Of a DNA stretch of 11,443 nt, positions 8,305 to 11,443 are shown piece after piece. The stretch covers positions 1 through 11,443 of the forward strand of contig JAFZAZ010000021.1 in assembly GCA_017561985.1 (NCBI GenBank), read 5' to 3'. A program made the position numbers and the translations under genes. Position 1 is the first letter of the stretch. Every line of letters starts with the position of its first letter. Origin of the DNA: Lachnospiraceae bacterium. Lineage in GTDB: Bacteria; Bacillota_A; Clostridia; Lachnospirales; Lachnospiraceae. Under the pieces are notes generated by a model. It was not told the DNA's origin, did not search any database, and saw only the letters and a list, made by a program, of their open reading frames with translations.

Positions 8305-8340
8305 AAAAGCACTTCGCCATAGTGGTGAAGTGCTTTTCTT
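8305..8340. terminator. Bidirectional intrinsic terminator between convergent genes
   Basis: Arms 8305-8319 and 8323-8337 form a 15-bp stem (one G-U pair) around a 3-nt TAG loop. On the plus strand the 3' arm ends in TTTT and is followed by CTTTTC, ending the activase-like transcript 13 nt after its stop codon. On the minus strand the stem is followed by a T-run from the A6 at 8303-8308, ending the sortase-phosphatase transcript (stop at 8387). Confidence 0.9.
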
Positions 8341-8386
8341 TTCTTCAATAAATGCTGTTCGGTTGCGTCCGATAACTACACTTCAA

Positions 8387-9463
8387 TTACTGCAGAAGTC
8401 CGTAGTACCATCCGGTCACTCCGTTTCGTTTGATGAGAGTGCCGCGCGAAGTCTCCAGCACGACGGAAACCTCGTCCTCAAACGTAACCTTCAGCTGATA
8501 ATCCGTATAATCCTCGGTAAAGCATCCGTCGGCATTCTGTGTGAGGAACACCTTCGGGATCCAGTAATTTTTCTCGGTCTTCTCCTGCCTGCAGTAGCAC
8601 ATGTCGCCGGCGGTCTTCAGCACCTTCACGCGGTTGTCCGGATACTGGATCAAATGCCGCTCAAGCCCCGCGTCCTGGCTGTTCATCGCGATCTTCTTCG
8701 GAAAATTATCCACGCTCACGAACGAGAAATCCTCCGAGCCCGCCTCGGGAATGATCAACGCATTCAGCTGACCGTCGCGAAGCACCGTCATGCCGCCGTC
8801 CACGCAGATGATGCGGCGGGCGCGCTGAATGATCGGATTTGCGTTTCTCTTGTACTCCGGATACCGAAGCGTCGGCCAATGTCCGACGATCACATAGCGA
8901 TCGAACGAAAAGCCCTTGCTAAGGAACGCATCGGCGCGAGTCACGTCCGCGGGCGTCATCTCCGAGAGTTCACCGGGAAGGATTTGCGCATGCGCAAAGA
9001 GATAATCCGGCGTCTCGATCACGTGCGGAAGCGCCGTCAGGAAAGAAAGCTCTGCCTCGTAGTACTCGCGCAGCGCCAGCTTGATCGGATGCATATTGGT
9101 GTCCGGGGTAAGCGGAATGCCGCTCTCGGTGCACATGTCGCGCACGAGCGAGGGCGTGCGAAGAACATACCACAGAAGCTCTTTGTTCCGGTCGGCACGG
9201 TAGATCTCGCGGCACACCGGATCGCGGTCGCCGGTCACGCAAAATACTCTCCTGCTCCTCGAGAGGTCCATGATATAGCGAAGCGTGCGCAGACTCTGCG
9301 GTCCGCGCTCCACAAGATTTCCCAGAAGGATCAGATAATCCTCCTGCGAGTATTCGGCCTTCGCAAGAAGACGTGCGAAAGCCTCGTAGTTGCCGAAAAT
9401 GTCGCTGACCACAATGATCCTGCGGCCCGGCTCCAGCCTCGGCTGTAAAATGTTAATTCCCAT
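8387..9463 (-). CDS. Metallophosphoesterase-fold protein with degenerate metal-binding motifs
   Basis: The 358-residue product has a calcineurin-like phosphoesterase layout in its first 230 residues or so. Motifs appear in order but altered: SDIFGN at 20-25 (usually D-x-H-GN), GNLVERGP at 48-55 (usually GDxVDRGP), TGDRD at 77-81 (usually GNHE/D), FAHA with H158, VGHWPT with H195, and CVDGG around D222. The first-motif histidine, the bridging aspartate and the catalytic histidine of GNHE are thus replaced by Phe, Asn and Arg, so classical two-metal catalysis may be lost. Residues about 270-358 form a separate C-terminal domain of unknown type ending GVTGWYYGLL, loosely SH3-like. No signal peptide is visible, so it looks cytoplasmic. 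I choose the ATG at 9463, one base after the sortase stop; a TTG at 9490 would add nine residues. It is translationally coupled to the sortase. Its substrate is unknown. Confidence 0.8.
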   Translation of the reverse strand: MGINILQPRLEPGRRIIVVSDIFGNYEAFARLLAKAEYSQEDYLILLGNLVERGPQSLRTLRYIMDLSRSRRVFCVTGDRDPVCREIYRADRNKELLWYVLRTPSLVRDMCTESGIPLTPDTNMHPIKLALREYYEAELSFLTALPHVIETPDYLFAHAQILPGELSEMTPADVTRADAFLSKGFSFDRYVIVGHWPTLRYPEYKRNANPIIQRARRIICVDGGMTVLRDGQLNALIIPEAGSEDFSFVSVDNFPKKIAMNSQDAGLERHLIQYPDNRVKVLKTAGDMCYCRQEKTEKNYWIPKVFLTQNADGCFTEDYTDYQLKVTFEDEVSVVLETSRGTLIKRNGVTGWYYGLLQ

Positions 9464-9464
9464 A

Positions 9465-10475
9465 TTATTTAATCCGTTTCGCAACGACAATCAATCGTCC
9501 GTAATCGTCCGTCCGCATGTGATAGCAAGTGGACAGGGTGATCAGCTCGTCCCCCCACTCCGCCGTCGTATCTATCGTGTAATTCGACAGACGCTTTACA
9601 CTCTTGACGTAGTATTCGAAATCCTTTTGCGAGAGAGGACCTCCGTAAATGTGATAACGGAAGCGGTTCTCTTCGGGCTCATAGATCGCCGTACGGCAGA
9701 CGGCGATAACCTCATAAATTCCCTCACTGATTGCCGTGTTAAAGTATATGTATTTGTGTTGTTCGTAATAGTCCTTCTTCAGGTACTCCGGGAGGGAACC
9801 GAACGCGCTGCCGTCATACATGTTGTGCGCGTAGATGATGTAATTCTGGCTCTCTCCGAGTCTGGTGGCGCTGTCCATAAACGGCGTTCCGCGCGTCTCA
9901 TAGCTGCCGCTGAAATTGCGGTAGAGATAATAATCGTACTCGTTCGGCGTGTACATCACCGGGAGTTTGAGTTTTGTATCCGGGACCTCAAGATAGCCGA
10001 AGCAGTCGGGGTTGGCCGTCACAAGGTAGCGGTACTGCTCCTTCCAGCGGTCCGACACGGTCTGACGGTATTTCTTCGTCACTGTCGAGATTTTATAGCC
10101 CTCTTCGTCGGGGAATCGCACCTCGGGCTCCTCAACAGGGTCCTCGAGCGACGCGATGTCTGTACCGACAGCGATACCGCCGTCCATCATCTTCTCGATC
10201 TCCGCCTGAGACCGCTCGTACTCATATCCTTTGTAGTAATACCATCCGAGCTCCAGAAGACACACGACCAGAACTGCAGAGGAAACGAGAAGAATGACGT
10301 TCATGATGCCGTTCGTCCCCTTGCGGGACACGGACTGAAGGCGGGACTTCTCCTCGGATTCGTCGAGCACTGCAGCACGCTTCTCCTCACGTTTTGCAAG
10401 GCGCGCTTTCTCCGCTTCACGCTTTGCCCTGCGACGTGATGCGATCCGATCTGCTGTGCGCGAAAAAATGCTCAT
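9465..10475 (-). CDS. Class B sortase with a long charged cytoplasmic tail
   Basis: Sortases are membrane-bound transpeptidases that cut sorting signals on secreted proteins and attach them to the cell wall or build pili. The 336-residue product has a K/R/E-rich N-terminal tail (1-56), one membrane segment at about 57-77 and an outside domain ending in the catalytic core. YAHNM carries H217, TLSTCYH carries C317, and GRLIVVAKR carries R327, the full His-Cys-Arg set. The SYETRGTPFMD segment before the histidine and the overall spacing fit class B. It is longer than usual class B enzymes (about 220-260) because of the tail and a linker (about 85-140) rich in acidic residues. The ATG at 10475 has AGGGAG six bases upstream. 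The stop overlaps the start region of the phosphoesterase-fold gene. No LPxTG- or NPxTN-like substrate is encoded in the window, so its target is unknown. Confidence 0.92.
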   Translation of the reverse strand: MSIFSRTADRIASRRRAKREAEKARLAKREEKRAAVLDESEEKSRLQSVSRKGTNGIMNVILLVSSAVLVVCLLELGWYYYKGYEYERSQAEIEKMMDGGIAVGTDIASLEDPVEEPEVRFPDEEGYKISTVTKKYRQTVSDRWKEQYRYLVTANPDCFGYLEVPDTKLKLPVMYTPNEYDYYLYRNFSGSYETRGTPFMDSATRLGESQNYIIYAHNMYDGSAFGSLPEYLKKDYYEQHKYIYFNTAISEGIYEVIAVCRTAIYEPEENRFRYHIYGGPLSQKDFEYYVKSVKRLSNYTIDTTAEWGDELITLSTCYHMRTDDYGRLIVVAKRIK

Positions 10476-10504
10476 GCCGTTCTCCCTCCGTTTTTTCCAA
10501 CTCT

Positions 10505-10560
10505 GTTATGATATCACATAACCCTCCGGATATCCATACTCTTTTGCAATTTTCACGCAA
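10505..10560 (-). promoter_or_regulatory. Possible promoter and operator dyad of the sortase operon
   Basis: On the minus strand TTGCGT (10555-10560) and TATGGA (10533-10538) are 16 bp apart, a fair sigma-A match. Just downstream of the predicted start lies an inverted repeat GTTATG-6 nt-CATAAC (10505-10522) that could bind a regulator or form a weak hairpin. Both calls rest on inspection only. Confidence 0.35.
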
Positions 10561-10608
10561 AAATCACGGACAGCGCACAAAATTTGTGTAGTATTTTCCG
10601 CATGCGTA

Positions 10609-10617
10609 TGGTACAAT
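10609..10617 (+). promoter_or_regulatory. Extended -10 promoter of the scaffold/GGGtGRT operon
   Basis: TGGTACAAT is an extended -10 (TGn plus TACAAT at 10612-10617) about 47 nt before the ATG at 10664. No good -35 is found at 17 bp (TAGTAT at 10589-10594), which fits an extended -10 promoter. TTGTGT at 10584-10589 is too far upstream (22 bp). The predicted start is near 10624. Confidence 0.5.
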
Positions 10618-10663
10618 ACGGAAGGTGTATTTTCCACATCAAACGAAAGGAGTTTTTCATCGT

Positions 10664-11371
10664 ATGATTTATTCTCACGAAGTAGAAAACATGTGTACCG
10701 TAGCGCAGGGCGTTCATCACGGCTGTGCTCCGATTCCTGAGGAAGCCAAGTGGGTTCAGGCTAAGGAAGTCAAGGACATCTCCGGTTTCACCCACGGTGT
10801 CGGCTGGTGCGCTCCTCAGCAGGGCGCTTGCAAGCTCTCGCTGAACATCAAAGAAGGTATCATCCAGGAAGCTCTGGTTGAGACCATCGGCTGCTCGGGT
10901 ATGACCCACTCCGCAGCTATGGCATCCGAGATTCTTCCCGGTCTCACCGTTCTCGAGGCTCTGAACACCGACCTCGTATGCGACGCTATCAACACCGCTA
11001 TGCGCGAACTGTTCCTGCAGATCGTTTACGGCCGTTCGCAGAGCGCATTTTCCGAAGACGGTCTTCCGGTCGGCGCAGGTCTTGAGGACCTCGGCAAGGG
11101 TCTCCGTTCCCAGGTTGGTACGATGTACGGTACGCTCAAGAAGGGTCCCCGCTATCTCGAGATGGCTGAGGGCTATGTTACCGGTATCGCACTTGACGCT
11201 GACAACCAGATCATCGGTTACAAGTTCGTATCTCTCGGCAAGATGACCGACTTCATCAAGAAGGGTGACGATCCGAACACCGCTTACGAGAAGGCTTGCG
11301 GTCAGTATGGTCGCGTTGCCGACGCGGTTAAGATCATCGATCCGAGAACCGACAAAGAGTTAGAGAAATAA
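10664..11371 (+). CDS. Iron-sulfur cluster assembly scaffold-like protein (IscU/NifU N-terminal related), partner of GGGtGRT protein
   Basis: The 235-residue protein has the order of motifs of IscU/NifU scaffolds in its first half: GACKLSLNI with C56 where IscU has its first cluster cysteine, ETIGCSGMTHSAAMASEIL with C77 matching the second, and C106 in LVCDAINTAM matching the third. IscU-type proteins build [2Fe-2S] clusters on these cysteines and hand them to target enzymes. Extra cysteines C11, C21 and C49 lie before the domain. The part after about 130, including YVTGIALDADNQIIGYKF and a charged C-terminus, is not in ordinary IscU. Start: ATG at 10664 with AAAGGAG eleven bases upstream; an upstream non-ATG start at 10625 would sit at the predicted transcription start. 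The next gene begins 16 nt after the stop. In anaerobes this type regularly precedes a GGGtGRT gene. Scaffold function is inferred from the motifs. Confidence 0.75.
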   Translation: MIYSHEVENMCTVAQGVHHGCAPIPEEAKWVQAKEVKDISGFTHGVGWCAPQQGACKLSLNIKEGIIQEALVETIGCSGMTHSAAMASEILPGLTVLEALNTDLVCDAINTAMRELFLQIVYGRSQSAFSEDGLPVGAGLEDLGKGLRSQVGTMYGTLKKGPRYLEMAEGYVTGIALDADNQIIGYKFVSLGKMTDFIKKGDDPNTAYEKACGQYGRVADAVKIIDPRTDKELEK

Positions 11372-11387
11372 TCAGGAGGAAACGACA

Positions 11388-11443
11388 ATGGCATTATTTG
11401 AATCGTACGAAAGAAGAATTGACAAGATCAATTCCGTATTGAA
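11388..11443 (+). CDS. GGGtGRT-family protein, 5' end only
   Basis: Only 18 complete codons are present before the right edge: MALFESYERRIDKINSVL. This matches the start I know for the GGGtGRT protein family (about 330 residues, function unassigned), named after a glycine-rich GGGTGRT motif further along that is outside the window. The ATG at 11388 has a perfect AGGAGG (11374-11379) eight bases upstream. It follows the scaffold-like gene by 16 nt with no terminator, so both are on one transcript. The call rests on the short N-terminus plus the diagnostic upstream neighbour. Confidence 0.75.
   Translation, partial: MALFESYERRIDKINSVL

Noticed and set aside
8105..9448. Plus-strand open frame of 447 codons
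   Set aside because: It is antisense to the phosphoesterase-fold gene, passes through the intrinsic terminator, overlaps the end of the activase gene and has no domain signature.
9390..10439. Plus-strand open frame of 349 codons
   Set aside because: It is antisense to the sortase, whose catalytic His, Cys and Arg are all present on the minus strand.
1..11443. CRISPR array, tRNA, rRNA or long direct repeats
   Set aside because: No regularly spaced repeats, no cloverleaf or conserved rRNA segments were seen on either strand.

Overview
The window reads as a chromosomal stretch from an anaerobic Gram-positive bacterium, most likely class Clostridia (a Lachnospiraceae/Oscillospiraceae-like gut lineage). 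This rests on four things: PyrK with a class 1B PyrD, a class B sortase, a very long two-headed 2-hydroxyacyl-CoA dehydratase activase-like protein, and the iron-sulfur scaffold / GGGtGRT gene pair, which I know mainly from such anaerobes. Ribosome binding sites are strong GGAGG types and the coding regions are moderately GC-rich. The species cannot be named from the sequence.

Layout from left to right. (1) Positions 1-260 hold the 5' part of an IS200/IS605-family element on the minus strand: the first 44 codons of a Y1 transposase, a long leader hairpin that masks its ribosome binding site, and a short end-type hairpin. (2) Positions 276-3906 hold a minus-strand operon pyrK-pyrD-pyrE-queA. 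It has one recognisable promoter just upstream of pyrK, short gaps, and an intrinsic terminator after queA. It makes orotate and then OMP, and carries a queuosine tRNA-modification gene as its last member. (3) Positions 3915-8337 hold a plus-strand single-gene unit: a near-consensus promoter back-to-back with the pyr promoter, a structured leader of about 95 nt, a 1414-residue activase-like protein and a strong bidirectional terminator. (4) Positions 8387-10475 hold a minus-strand pair, a class B sortase followed by a metallophosphoesterase-fold protein whose metal-binding motifs are degenerate. (5) Positions 10609-11443 hold a plus-strand operon: an IscU/NifU-like scaffold protein and the start of a GGGtGRT-family gene that runs off the window.

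How the parts relate. PyrK and PyrD form the NAD-linked dihydroorotate dehydrogenase and PyrE uses its product. The sortase and the phosphatase-like protein are translationally coupled, so they probably act together at the envelope, but no sortase substrate is visible. The activase-like protein has no dehydratase subunits next to it. The scaffold/GGGtGRT pair has no assigned process that I know of. The most interesting items are the duplicated iron-sulfur activase, the degenerate phosphatase coupled to the sortase, the scaffold/GGGtGRT pair, and the hairpin over the transposase ribosome binding site. I saw no CRISPR array, tRNA, rRNA or known riboswitch.
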